Under the pieces are notes generated by a model. It was not told the origin of the DNA, made no database searches, and was given only the letters and a program-made list of their open reading frames with translations. From positions 1 through 21,180 of IMG/VR virus record IMGVR_UViG_3300038531_000172: a stretch of 21,180 nt of DNA. One strand, written 5' to 3'. Shown piece after piece: positions 14,653-21,180 of the stretch. Every line of letters starts with the position of its first letter. The first letter of the stretch is position 1. This DNA comes from a virus. The position numbers and the translations under genes are program-made.

Positions 14653-14889
14653 TTACTCTACTGAGTCAGAACTCCTGAACGGAGCGTTTTCCATTCTCTC
14701 TTGATGATTTTTTTCAAAAAGTCTGCCATCCCTGTGTCCTTGCATCCTGCCTACGTTGCAGGAGACAAAAGAAGTGATAACAAATACACCTACCAGCGCC
14801 ACACCTAGACGAACATTGCAGGGCCATGAATTGAAAACCGACAGCCCGTTGCTAATTGCACTTCTCACATTCTCGAAAAATTTAGACAT
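14653..14889 (-). CDS. Small membrane protein, unknown
   Basis: 78 residues, ATG 14889, with AGGAG five bases upstream. Residues about 27-46 form a hydrophobic helix (RLGVALVGVFVITSFVSC), preceded by an amphipathic N-terminus (FFENVRSAISNGLSVFNSW) and followed by a charged tail (MQGHRDGRLFEKNHQERMEN). There is no lipobox at the right distance from the N-terminus, so a lipoprotein is unlikely. It forms a tight row with the receiver and coiled-coil membrane genes. A holin-like or signalling role is possible; neither is proven. Confidence 0.55.
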   Translation of the reverse strand: MSKFFENVRSAISNGLSVFNSWPCNVRLGVALVGVFVITSFVSCNVGRMQGHRDGRLFEKNHQERMENAPFRSSDSVE

Positions 14890-14901
14890 TGTGTCTCCTG
14901 T

Positions 14902-15432
14902 TTAATAGAGTCCCAAAATATCGGTTGCCGTTGTACTGGTGGACCAAACTCTTATGGCCCTCACAGGCAGTACTTGGCCAGAGTTTACATTGCTGAAAGT
15001 CACGTCGTCTCCGTACACAGTAGTAACTCTCAGATCTCCACCTGTACCCACGTACAGGCTTCTAGTTGCTCTTGATAGGTTGGCGACATCACTGGGGGTA
15101 ATATCAAATGCGCCTCCAGCTGGATCAACTGGCCAGCCTGTAGCTCGGGTCAAATCTTCCAAACTTAATCCAGAGGAACCCGTAACTAGGTCTGTTAGGG
15201 TGTTGCTTGTTTCCAACACCACTGAACTATCTAATGCGTTTCCTTCTTTGATGATCAAAAACTGACCGCCATTAGAATTTTGCTCGTTAACATGGGCGTC
15301 TGTAAGGTTGACAGTCTTCTTCAGAGAGCCTTGACTATCGTATAAAAACAAGTTTCCGCCCTCGATCATGTACGAGGAGTACAAATTATTGTGAGTGCAG
15401 CAGCTGTCGTAACTGGGATTGGCTGTTGGCAT
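14902..15432 (-). CDS. Head-spike-base-like virion protein
   Basis: 176 residues, ATG 15432, with AAGGA six bases upstream. The C-terminal half (RSLYVGTGGDLRVTTVYGD, VTFSNVNSGQVLPVRAIRVW, STSTTATDILGLY) closely follows a pattern I associate with spike-base proteins of gene transfer agents and related small phage proteins: a strand with Y-V-G-T-x-G-D-L, a V-T-F strand, L-P-V-R, and a final T-x-A-T-D-I-x-x-L-Y. The N-terminal half is longer than in that family and has a CC pair (YDSCCTHNN). It lies just after the tRNAs and is the first gene after the capsid gene, where decoration genes are common. The family link is from memory, so confidence is moderate. Confidence 0.55.
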   Translation of the reverse strand: MPTANPSYDSCCTHNNLYSSYMIEGGNLFLYDSQGSLKKTVNLTDAHVNEQNSNGGQFLIIKEGNALDSSVVLETSNTLTDLVTGSSGLSLEDLTRATGWPVDPAGGAFDITPSDVANLSRATRSLYVGTGGDLRVTTVYGDDVTFSNVNSGQVLPVRAIRVWSTSTTATDILGLY

Positions 15433-15485
15433 TTCGATTCCTTACTTAGAAAGTCTGTTTCAAGACTGTTAAAATTTTAAGAAAG

Positions 15486-15559
15486 TCTATTAGGTAGGAT
15501 TCGAACCCACGGCATGACCTCCCCAAAAGGCCCGCTCTACCAGACTGAGCTACTAATAG
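15486..15559 (-). tRNA. tRNA-Pro (anticodon TGG)
   Basis: A complete cloverleaf can be drawn by eye: acceptor CTATTAG paired with CTAATAG (seven pairs), D stem GCTC/GAGC, anticodon stem GGCCT/AGGTC with loop TTTGGGG giving anticodon TGG and G37, and T stem GTGGG/CCTAC with loop TTCGAAT. The discriminator is A. CCA is not encoded; the next bases are CT, so the host would have to add it. It follows the initiator-like tRNA by four bases and is probably cut from the same transcript. It would read CCA and other CCN proline codons. Confidence 0.95.
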
Positions 15560-15563
15560 TTAG

Positions 15564-15638
15564 TGGCAACGGGCGGATTTGAACCGCCGATCTCCGGGGC
15601 ATGAACCCGACGAGATGGCCTGACTTCTCTACGTTGCT
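15564..15638 (-). tRNA. Initiator-type tRNA-fMet (anticodon CAT)
   Basis: The cloverleaf is complete: acceptor AGCAACG against CGTTGCC, D stem GAGA/TCTC, anticodon stem TCGGG/CCCGG with loop TTCATGC, and T stem GGCGG/CCGCC with loop TTCAAAT. Three features mark a bacterial initiator: the 1-72 position is unpaired (A against C), the anticodon stem has three consecutive G-C pairs next to the loop, and the 11-24 pair is A-T (purine-pyrimidine). The first prevents peptidyl-tRNA hydrolase and elongation-factor use and allows formylation. The second directs it to the ribosomal P site. Position 37 is G rather than the usual A. CCA is not encoded. It begins six bases after a promoter -10 box. Confidence 0.93.
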
Positions 15639-15644
15639 ACAGGT

Positions 15645-15673
15645 ATTTTACACCTTTGGTAAGTCAAAGTCAA
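15645..15673 (-). promoter_or_regulatory. Sigma70-type promoter for the tRNA pair
   Basis: Minus-strand TTGACT (15673-15668), a 17-base spacer, then TAAAAT (15650-15645). Both hexamers are one mismatch from consensus (TTGACA, TATAAT) and the spacing is optimal. The initiator tRNA begins six bases after the -10 box, which puts the transcription start at or next to the mature 5' end. The promoter sits directly after the capsid-gene terminator, so it would restart transcription for the tRNAs and the genes beyond. A second TTGACT overlaps the spacer, but its 11-base spacing is too short. Confidence 0.75.
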
Positions 15674-15687
15674 CTTGTCTGCTTACC

Positions 15688-15722
15688 ATAAAAAATAAGG
15701 GCTTAGTGACCCAAGCCCTTAT
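15688..15722 (-). terminator. Intrinsic terminator after the major capsid gene
   Basis: Ten perfect pairs (ATAAGGGCTT at one side, AAGCCCTTAT at the other, 15695-15704 with 15713-15722) enclose an eight-base loop. In the minus-strand direction the stem is followed by a run of T (15694-15690). It begins 25 bases after the capsid stop codon. The opposite direction has no T run, so it acts on minus-strand transcripts. It would limit read-through from the head genes. Confidence 0.85.
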
Positions 15723-15747
15723 GGTTAATACGAGTTTAACTGAGAAC

Positions 15748-16854
15748 TTAGTATCCAGCAGTTCCGCCAGCAGCCGGGCTACGGAAGTCCGAGCCGTCGA
15801 TGGCATCTCCACAAGGTACTCGCTCAGTAGTGGTTCCGCAGCTTACGCAAGAGGCGTAAGGCTCTCCACAGAGACTGACGTTCTTAGCAAGAACAATCAT
15901 GTCAGTGTTTTCGATTTGGAAATCAGCATACCAGTGCATGGTGAATTCCCACTTATCGCAACGAGGAATTCGTTCCTTCTCTCGCTTGAACTCACGCATG
16001 ACGTAATAGATCAGGTTTTGCAGTGGAGTCAGTGCAATGACTGTTCCGTCATTAGCTGTTGATCCAATTGGCAAGTTGTCTGGCCATTGTGGAACTTCGA
16101 ACATCGGAATTCCCCATGGACCACGGACAGAGCCATCTTCCAAGAGACGGTCACCCAGATCGGTCTGTCGTTGGGACAGTTCAAACATCCAAGCGTGCAT
16201 TACGTTGGTTGCAACAACCCATCGATACTGAGGACGAGCCACATGGTATCGGGTTGGGATTCGCTTCAACATTTCGTAATACAGTTGACCCGATGGGCCA
16301 GCGCCTGCTGCGTCGATTTGCTGACAAGCCGGAACACAAGCACACATAATTTTCAACCAACCATCGTTGACTCCAAGCAGGTTGTTCTCATCCGTTTGGG
16401 CGTTACCCGTTGGGAGAGTGCTGTCGGATTCGATAGCGGCGAATTCCATGTCATTTGCAATTTGCGTTCGGAATTGGTTGACGAGAATGCTCTCGATTTG
16501 CTCACCAGCGTGATTACAATTAATGAAATCACTTGGAAGATCAAAAGCGGATCGATACTTCTCAAGATCATAACTAACCGTTCGCTCACTGGGGGCGTGA
16601 GTAGATGGGCAGCTAGTCGTTTGGGCACCTTGAGAAACAATTCGTCCCAAGTCCAATTTGGGAGTTTCACCTTTACAGTCTACAGTTCGCACGAGTCGTG
16701 CGGCTTTCAACAGTTTGGAGGTGTCTACCATCAGATCGATGAAACCGTCTGCTCGCTTACGATCAGCCATGCTGTTCGGCAGAGTCGTCTCATCCACTGC
16801 GACGTTGTTACAGTTCTTAGCTTCCAAAAGAAGCTGGTCGATTGTCTTAGACAT
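15748..16854 (-). CDS. Major capsid protein (HK97-fold)
   Basis: 368 residues, ATG 16854, with AAAGGA ten bases upstream. It follows the protease/scaffold gene by 36 bases, the standard place. Features typical of HK97-fold capsid proteins: an N-terminal helical arm (IDQLLLEAKN), the SYDLEKYRSAFDLPSDFI segment leading into the spine helix (IESILVNQFRTQIANDMEFAA), a TGNAQTDENNLLGVNDGW loop, the YYEMLKRIPTRYH helix, RWVVATNVMHAWMF, and the GPWGIPMFEVPQWPDNLP strand. Twelve cysteines are visible, among them CACVPAC and SCVSCGTT, unusually many for a capsid. No delta-domain needed as a scaffold is present; scaffolding is supplied by the upstream gene. A terminator follows the stop. Confidence 0.9.
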   Translation of the reverse strand: MSKTIDQLLLEAKNCNNVAVDETTLPNSMADRKRADGFIDLMVDTSKLLKAARLVRTVDCKGETPKLDLGRIVSQGAQTTSCPSTHAPSERTVSYDLEKYRSAFDLPSDFINCNHAGEQIESILVNQFRTQIANDMEFAAIESDSTLPTGNAQTDENNLLGVNDGWLKIMCACVPACQQIDAAGAGPSGQLYYEMLKRIPTRYHVARPQYRWVVATNVMHAWMFELSQRQTDLGDRLLEDGSVRGPWGIPMFEVPQWPDNLPIGSTANDGTVIALTPLQNLIYYVMREFKREKERIPRCDKWEFTMHWYADFQIENTDMIVLAKNVSLCGEPYASCVSCGTTTERVPCGDAIDGSDFRSPAAGGTAGY

Positions 16855-16890
16855 TTTATTTAAATCCTTTCGGAGTTTCCTTTTATTTAG

Positions 16891-17490
16891 TTACTCGAAC
16901 CAGCCACCGAAATCAACGGTGTCTGAATCTTGATTAACTGATTTCGAAACCTCAACTGTTTCCTCTCGGGTAACAGTCTTGGGGGTGATACTCTTGAAAG
17001 AACTCAAAATGGTGACACTCTTTTGAACTTCTTCCTCTTTTTCAGACAGCTTGGCTTCGAGAGCCTCTTTTTCCTTGATAAGAGCTTCTCTCTCCTCAAG
17101 GTCTTTCTCAAGAGCGCGAGTCAAGTCATTCTCGACCTTCTCAGCGGAAATTTCTTCCTCATCAACTTGAGTTGTTTCTTCAGTCACAGCCTCAGGCTTG
17201 GGGTTTTGGATGGTCTCAAATTTGGCTTCGAGTCCATTAACCTTGTTGCCCAAATCAGTGATAACGTCCAGAAGACGTTGGGTCAGCTCGTCGCTATTAG
17301 CTGCGGGAGTGCTGGCCTGCTCTTGTTCTGGTTCATTAGTGACTTCAGTCGTATCCAATTCAAGGATATATGCCTCAGTTCCGTCTTCGAGAGTGGTTGT
17401 CTTTTTGACATCAAACTTAACTCCCGGCAACATCTCTGAAAGAGCATCCTTACTGACGGAAACGAATTCTACTTTTCCCTTTTCAGACAT
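16891..17490 (-). CDS. Nested scaffold protein from an internal start of the protease gene
   Basis: An in-frame ATG at 17490 within the protease gene is preceded by AGAAGGA with six bases of spacing, stronger than expected by chance inside a coding region. It would yield 199 residues starting MSEKGKVEFVSVSKDALSEML and ending with the shared C-terminus. This part holds a disordered acidic stretch and long coiled coils (LEEREALIKEKEALEAKLSEKEEE), fitting a capsid scaffold. Lambda makes its scaffold Nu3 from inside the protease gene C the same way. A scaffold must be made in more copies than the protease, so an internal start is logical. Expression is inferred. Confidence 0.65.
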   Translation of the reverse strand: MSEKGKVEFVSVSKDALSEMLPGVKFDVKKTTTLEDGTEAYILELDTTEVTNEPEQEQASTPAANSDELTQRLLDVITDLGNKVNGLEAKFETIQNPKPEAVTEETTQVDEEEISAEKVENDLTRALEKDLEEREALIKEKEALEAKLSEKEEEVQKSVTILSSFKSITPKTVTREETVEVSKSVNQDSDTVDFGGWFE

Positions 17491-18375
17491 TTTCTTTCCT
17501 TCTGGAATTTCTTCCTGAATTAGTTCTGCCGTTATATGAGTTCTTTCTAATCGAGGAGCCAAGAAAACATTTACATCACCTAACGGTGCGGAAATAGTTT
17601 GCTTAGTGTCGTAAAGACTGGCGTCTCTGACGCCCCCAAAGAAATACTCTTCATTTTCAGAAATTGTTAGATGATCTAAACCATGGTCCCGAGAATACTT
17701 CTCTACGAGTTCCAAATCATAGATATCCTTTGGAAACCTAAACTTATAGATTTCCAAATCGCTTTGATCGAAATCCTCAACCTCTTGAAGATTCCCATCA
17801 ACTGATTTCATCACGCTGAACGTGGATTGGTTATGGTCCGGCATGTCCACCAAACTCATTTCTACCAAATCAACTTTCCGCAGCTTTGCGGACCCATCAG
17901 CATTTTTCCGCTTTCTTGTGAAGCCTCGCCAAGAGAAAGCTCCCAGTTCACCGGATTTTACACGCTCTACAGCGTGCTTGTTTCTTACTTTTGCGGTGAC
18001 GAATAGTCCTTTGTCGCCCACCTTCAGCTCAGGTACTTTCGATTTGTCGAAAGTGTTCACCAGTTTTCCATCCCTTAGATCGGTTAGAACGTATTCTCCG
18101 TTCTCGTTTTCCGATTCAATGACAACTGGATTAGCGGCCTCAACCCGGCCAGCAGTTCGCTGGTTACCCAACTCATCGTAAACACGCTTGTGATTGACTA
18201 GCAAAGCACCTGTGTTTAGATAGGTATCTATGTTGAATTCGAGAGGACTCACTTCATGCCGTGACCGGTCCAGCGTCTCTACGCTGGCGAAACCTTTCAC
18301 GACTAGCTCCTCTTGATCCTCATCAACTTGAAAAGGAACGGAGAAACCTAAAAAATTAAGAATGTCTTCAGCCAT
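16891..18375 (-). CDS. Prohead serine protease fused to coiled-coil scaffold
   Basis: 494 residues, ATG 18375, with GAGGGA just upstream. Residues about 20-190 are the protease: the strand ELVVKGFASVETLDRSRHEV, catalytic His62 in LLVNHKRV, and catalytic Ser148 in GAFSWRGFT, followed by the family's KVDLVEMSLVDMPDHNQST ending. These proteases cut the scaffold and capsid arms during head maturation. A middle part (about 200-290; DLELVEKYSRDHGLDHLTI) is unassigned. From about 295 comes the scaffold region with a disordered linker and coiled coil near 420-470. The gene lies between portal and capsid, as expected. An apparent internal ribosome site at 17497-17503 suggests that the scaffold portion is also made alone. 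Confidence 0.85.
   Translation of the reverse strand: MAEDILNFLGFSVPFQVDEDQEELVVKGFASVETLDRSRHEVSPLEFNIDTYLNTGALLVNHKRVYDELGNQRTAGRVEAANPVVIESENENGEYVLTDLRDGKLVNTFDKSKVPELKVGDKGLFVTAKVRNKHAVERVKSGELGAFSWRGFTRKRKNADGSAKLRKVDLVEMSLVDMPDHNQSTFSVMKSVDGNLQEVEDFDQSDLEIYKFRFPKDIYDLELVEKYSRDHGLDHLTISENEEYFFGGVRDASLYDTKQTISAPLGDVNVFLAPRLERTHITAELIQEEIPEGKKMSEKGKVEFVSVSKDALSEMLPGVKFDVKKTTTLEDGTEAYILELDTTEVTNEPEQEQASTPAANSDELTQRLLDVITDLGNKVNGLEAKFETIQNPKPEAVTEETTQVDEEEISAEKVENDLTRALEKDLEEREALIKEKEALEAKLSEKEEEVQKSVTILSSFKSITPKTVTREETVEVSKSVNQDSDTVDFGGWFE
17497..17503 (-). promoter_or_regulatory. Internal Shine-Dalgarno site for the nested scaffold
   Basis: AGAAGGA on the minus strand, six bases before the in-frame ATG at 17490 inside the protease gene. 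The spacing and complementarity to 16S rRNA are near ideal. It decides that the scaffold domain can be translated independently. Confidence 0.6.
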
Positions 18376-18413
18376 ATTTTTCCCTCAATTTGAATTATTT
18401 TCTCAAAATGAGA

Positions 18414-20153
18414 TTAGTCAACTTCCGGCAATTGTTGTGAAAGGCTTTCATTAGAAAGTCCCTTGTTTTCCGGGGGATTGTCATTACCACCCGGCATTGA
18501 ACTGGACATCTCATTAAAATCATCCACGAAAACTATTCCACCTTCTTTGGCGCGAATGAAAGCTCTGTCGCCTCCCTCGATGCGGCCCTGAATCTCTTCA
18601 ATTTGATTTCTGGCCTCGTTGAGAGTGTAAATACCTCGGTCCACGTAACCAGTTAAGATGTTCATTTCCATGAACTTATCTCGGATATCCAGAGGACTGA
18701 AGAAAGCTTTGACTTTGTTGATACCCAAACCCCTCTGGAAAAGCAGGTTTATGGATCTGGCCCAAATCTTTTGCAAGGGAGAAACAATGCGGTCCTTGTA
18801 AATCTCAGCTTGAGACAATCCTTTCCCAGATCCCAACTCTGATTGCTCACTGACTCCAGAGACGGCTGGGGGAATACCGTGGGCTTCTCGTATCTCTGCC
18901 GAACGATTCTTCTTGGTTTCCAAGTAATCAGATTCTTTACTATCTGCGTCGAGTCGTTCAAAACGAATTTTAACAGGCTTACTGCCTCGCCCTTGGGGCA
19001 CTTCCAAAACGGGGATGGCGTGAGAGTTTGATTTGATACTGGTTTCAAAGTACTTTTTGATCACCTCTTTTGTGTCTGGGCCAAGTTGACCACCTTCAAC
19101 AATGATAGCCCACCTTGGGATAGTGTAGTTCTCAAAGAAATTTAGCGACCAATTACTGATATGGATCTTTTCCATGATAGATGTGATGGCAGGAGTTACA
19201 TCAGGAAACCCATAGTAAATGGAGGCCGGGTGGTACTTCTGTAGATAGAGAATCTCGTTAGCACTTTTACTAAAGGCGTCAATAAATTGTCCAAGGGATT
19301 CACTGGAAAAGGTCAATGGCTTGCCGTCTTCTTGGCCCACTAAGTTCCATCGAAGATCAGCGTTCTCCATGGACAACTCACCATCAGCAGGGGAGTAAGG
19401 TTTAAGCACTCTTTCATCGGTTATCGGATTAACTTGCTCAGTTACTACCTTTGTACCGAAGGGCATGTAGTAGCGGTAGCTGTCGGTTGAGTCGTCAAGT
19501 ATTTCAACGAAACCTACTTTACCTCGTAGGACTCTCACTCTTGGGGCGGGCACATGGGCTAGGTGTTTGATTTTCATATCAGCGCCACGGATAACCTCAA
19601 TAGCACACCAGCCAATGGATTCGTAGTCTTTTGCCGCATTTTCCAAAACGGCTTGGAAACCGTCGTCGGGATTAGCGTCCTCAATAAAACACAGCACTTC
19701 TGAAAGCTCTGCGTTGTAGTCTTCTTCAGCGATCACTCCAACCGGAGCGTCACAGTCTTCGTCTAGATCAGACTTATTGGCTAAAGGTTGTGCTGGTTTA
19801 AACTCAAGCCCTCTGCCGACAGAGTCAGTAACCTTAGTTGTTACAGCTCTGAAGTGGGTAGGGTCTTTCGTCAATAGTCCCATCATTGCATAGGGATCAA
19901 AAGGCGGCTCTTGCACCTGCGTATCGCCAAAAATAAAACCCAAGTCAGCGTTGACTACATGGGACTCTCTTATCTCGGATTGAGACTGGGTAGAGCCATC
20001 CACACTCTTTTGAAGTTCTTCAATGCTCTCAATCGGAGTATAGTCTGTTCTTCGTTTTCTCTCAGATGCCAAGATGTCTTCTTTGGTTACTACCACAGCT
20101 TCATCTTTTTCATCCATAAGGATGTATCCTGAGATCTTTTCTTTATCACTCAT
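18414..20153 (-). CDS. Portal protein
   Basis: 579 residues from ATG 20153 (MSDKEKISGYILMDEKDEAV), which has GGGGA close upstream; an in-frame TTG four codons earlier is rejected. It overlaps the terminase stop by eight bases. Portal features of the PBSX/HK97 kind: HFRAVTTKVTDSVGRGLEF (about 130-150), the wing strands around IEVIRGADMKIKHLAHVPAPRV, YHPASIYYGFPDVTPAI (portal 'YG-P-P' segment) and the crown-region REAHGIPPAVSGVSEQSEL then GLSQAEIYKDRIVSPLQKIW. The portal ring is the channel for DNA at the head vertex. The last 80 residues are acidic and disordered, which is common at the crown. Its position between terminase and protease is standard. Confidence 0.9.
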   Translation of the reverse strand: MSDKEKISGYILMDEKDEAVVVTKEDILASERKRRTDYTPIESIEELQKSVDGSTQSQSEIRESHVVNADLGFIFGDTQVQEPPFDPYAMMGLLTKDPTHFRAVTTKVTDSVGRGLEFKPAQPLANKSDLDEDCDAPVGVIAEEDYNAELSEVLCFIEDANPDDGFQAVLENAAKDYESIGWCAIEVIRGADMKIKHLAHVPAPRVRVLRGKVGFVEILDDSTDSYRYYMPFGTKVVTEQVNPITDERVLKPYSPADGELSMENADLRWNLVGQEDGKPLTFSSESLGQFIDAFSKSANEILYLQKYHPASIYYGFPDVTPAITSIMEKIHISNWSLNFFENYTIPRWAIIVEGGQLGPDTKEVIKKYFETSIKSNSHAIPVLEVPQGRGSKPVKIRFERLDADSKESDYLETKKNRSAEIREAHGIPPAVSGVSEQSELGSGKGLSQAEIYKDRIVSPLQKIWARSINLLFQRGLGINKVKAFFSPLDIRDKFMEMNILTGYVDRGIYTLNEARNQIEEIQGRIEGGDRAFIRAKEGGIVFVDDFNEMSSSMPGGNDNPPENKGLSNESLSQQLPEVD

Positions 20154-21180
20154 CACTTTCCCCAATTATGTAAGCCTTGCAAGTGTTTAGTCCATCTTCT
20201 ATGACATACTCCGATGCCAGTAAATCGTAAACATCTGCGTGTCGGCAATGGTCAGGTTTACCTACCCAAGAATATTTGATTTTCATGTCGTTAGTTTCTG
20301 TGGCCTGTCTTTTTGGTTTGGTCATTTCCTGAACAAACTCACCAGCAAGAACTGCGTCATAATTTTTCGGCAAACGGTTTCTTCCAGACTTTAGCCTAGC
20401 GTAAGCGCGGTCCATTACCTCAGTTCTGTCCACTGAAATGATCATGTCCACTTCGTTTTCTTTTTGAACCCTCTCAGATCCAATACCTAAATATTTGCAG
20501 AACCACACATCGTTTTTCAACAACTCTCTCAAGTCATTCACGTAGTTGGTTTCGGGGCCTATGTCCACGACCGTTGTCTTTACGTTAAATCTTTCCTCAA
20601 GCTCAGCTACGTACTGTTTGTTGGAGGCGTCCACTTTTCCGAAGTAAACTGCGTCTCGATTGGTGCCTACTGGGTAGGATATTCGGATGTCCAGCACAGT
20701 TCCGTTAATGTCTATTCCCATTGAGCATGGGCCTTTATGTTTGTTTTCCTTGACATACGCTTCGTTGTCTGTTATAGTGAATTCGGGCAACTTGGCGTTC
20801 TTAGCTAACAAAGCATCTGATAAGTTATTAGTGACTGACGTGAAAGGCCAACCCAAGCGACGATTGTAGAAATCCTTCATCTTTGTGGGATCGTTTATAG
20901 CTTCTTTGAATTCGGACCAAAGCTTAGCTACACTCGTCATTTTGCTGCACAGCGAGGGGACGTGGTAACCTTCCATTTTGTTGTCAGGCTTCTCTGCAAT
21001 CCACTCACTGTCGGGGGAAAACCGATCAATTTCCCCTGTCTTACAGTGGGGGCAAAGTAATTTGATATCCCGGCCACAACCTCTTTTCCACTCAGTATCT
21101 AGCAAACGATAATCTAAGACGTTTCCATCTTTATCGGTGATCTGCTCTACGGCGAGTGTCAGAAAATCTAGCTTGGATTT
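20146..21180 (-). CDS. terL: Terminase large subunit, nuclease half (partial, N-terminus missing)
   Basis: 344 codons remain; the frame is open to the window edge, so the ATPase domain lies outside. The visible part begins just before a Cys pair (LLCPHCKTGEIDRF), as in GpA-type terminases, then DFYNRRLGWPFTSV, which corresponds to the 'F-x-N-x-x-L-G-x-P' linker. The RNase H-like nuclease has its acidic residues in SMGIDINGTVLDI, TTVVDIGPETN and HCRHADVYDLLASEY. This enzyme pumps DNA into the prohead and cuts the concatemer. TGA at 20148-20146 overlaps the portal start. A TTG at 21105 is an internal codon, not the start. Confidence 0.9.
   Translation of the reverse strand, partial: KSKLDFLTLAVEQITDKDGNVLDYRLLDTEWKRGCGRDIKLLCPHCKTGEIDRFSPDSEWIAEKPDNKMEGYHVPSLCSKMTSVAKLWSEFKEAINDPTKMKDFYNRRLGWPFTSVTNNLSDALLAKNAKLPEFTITDNEAYVKENKHKGPCSMGIDINGTVLDIRISYPVGTNRDAVYFGKVDASNKQYVAELEERFNVKTTVVDIGPETNYVNDLRELLKNDVWFCKYLGIGSERVQKENEVDMIISVDRTEVMDRAYARLKSGRNRLPKNYDAVLAGEFVQEMTKPKRQATETNDMKIKYSWVGKPDHCRHADVYDLLASEYVIEDGLNTCKAYIIGESDE

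Noticed and set aside
15484-15563. Encoded CCA ends on the tRNAs
   Set aside because: Neither tRNA is followed by CCA after its discriminator base; the CCA visible at the fMet 3' side is part of the acceptor strand plus discriminator.
16087-16863. Long plus-strand open frame of 258 codons opposite the capsid gene
   Set aside because: It lies entirely antisense to a well-identified capsid gene, has no family motif, and every other supported gene is on the minus strand.
1-21180. CRISPR arrays, insertion sequences, integrase or attachment sites
   Set aside because: No regularly spaced repeats, transposase or recombinase motifs, or terminal inverted repeats were seen on either strand. The tRNAs are intact and do not look like attachment-site duplicates, although that cannot be excluded without the rest of the genome.

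Overview
This window is a fragment of a tailed double-stranded DNA phage genome (class Caudoviricetes). It most likely comes from a metagenomic virome, because the first 17 bases match a primer used for random-primed amplification of viral DNA. Every gene I can support lies on the minus strand, so the biological order runs from position 21180 down to 1. The window opens inside the large terminase and closes inside the tape-measure gene. A tape measure, a tail-assembly chaperone with a frameshifted extension and a tube-like protein, with no visible contractile-sheath gene, point to a long non-contractile tail (siphovirus). The host cannot be named from the sequence. Secreted and membrane-anchored proteins with ordinary signal peptides, Shine-Dalgarno sites and a sigma70-type promoter indicate a bacterium.

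Layout in transcription order. (1) Packaging and head, 21180-15748: terminase large subunit (partial), portal, a prohead protease carrying a coiled-coil scaffold domain with its own apparent internal start, and a cysteine-rich major capsid protein. (2) A control island, 15722-15486: an intrinsic terminator after the capsid gene, then a near-consensus promoter, then two tRNA genes. The first tRNA has the hallmarks of a bacterial initiator tRNA(fMet); the second is tRNA(Pro, TGG). (3) Accessory and decoration genes, 15432-11270: a protein resembling a head-spike base, a one-helix membrane protein, a stand-alone response-regulator receiver domain, a membrane coiled-coil protein, two micro-ORFs sharing a motif, a small coiled-coil protein, a DUF2341/LamG-like lectin protein, and a repeat-like protein with a poly-Gly hinge and beta-sandwich end. 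(4) Connector and an envelope cassette, 11261-7467: a head-tail connector with 20 cysteines, a family 9 glycosyltransferase, a secreted trypsin-like protease with a Pro/Glu-rich stalk and membrane anchor, and a secreted thioredoxin-fold protein. (5) Neck and tail, 7458-1: two overlapping unknown genes, a small membrane protein, an HK97 gp10-like neck protein, a tail-terminator-like protein, an HNH endonuclease, a tube-like protein and its shorter paralogue, two small unknown proteins, the chaperone pair and the tape measure.

The head, connector and tail genes form a conventional morphogenesis module. The unusual content is what sits inside it: signal-peptide enzymes, a receiver domain, a glycosyltransferase, an initiator tRNA with its own promoter, and structural proteins very rich in cysteine. 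A working idea is that cysteine pairs or bound metal stabilise this virion and that the secreted thioredoxin and protease act at the host envelope. That is inference only. No intergenic stretch exceeds 300 bases; the longest is 15433-15747, which holds the tRNAs, promoter and terminator.
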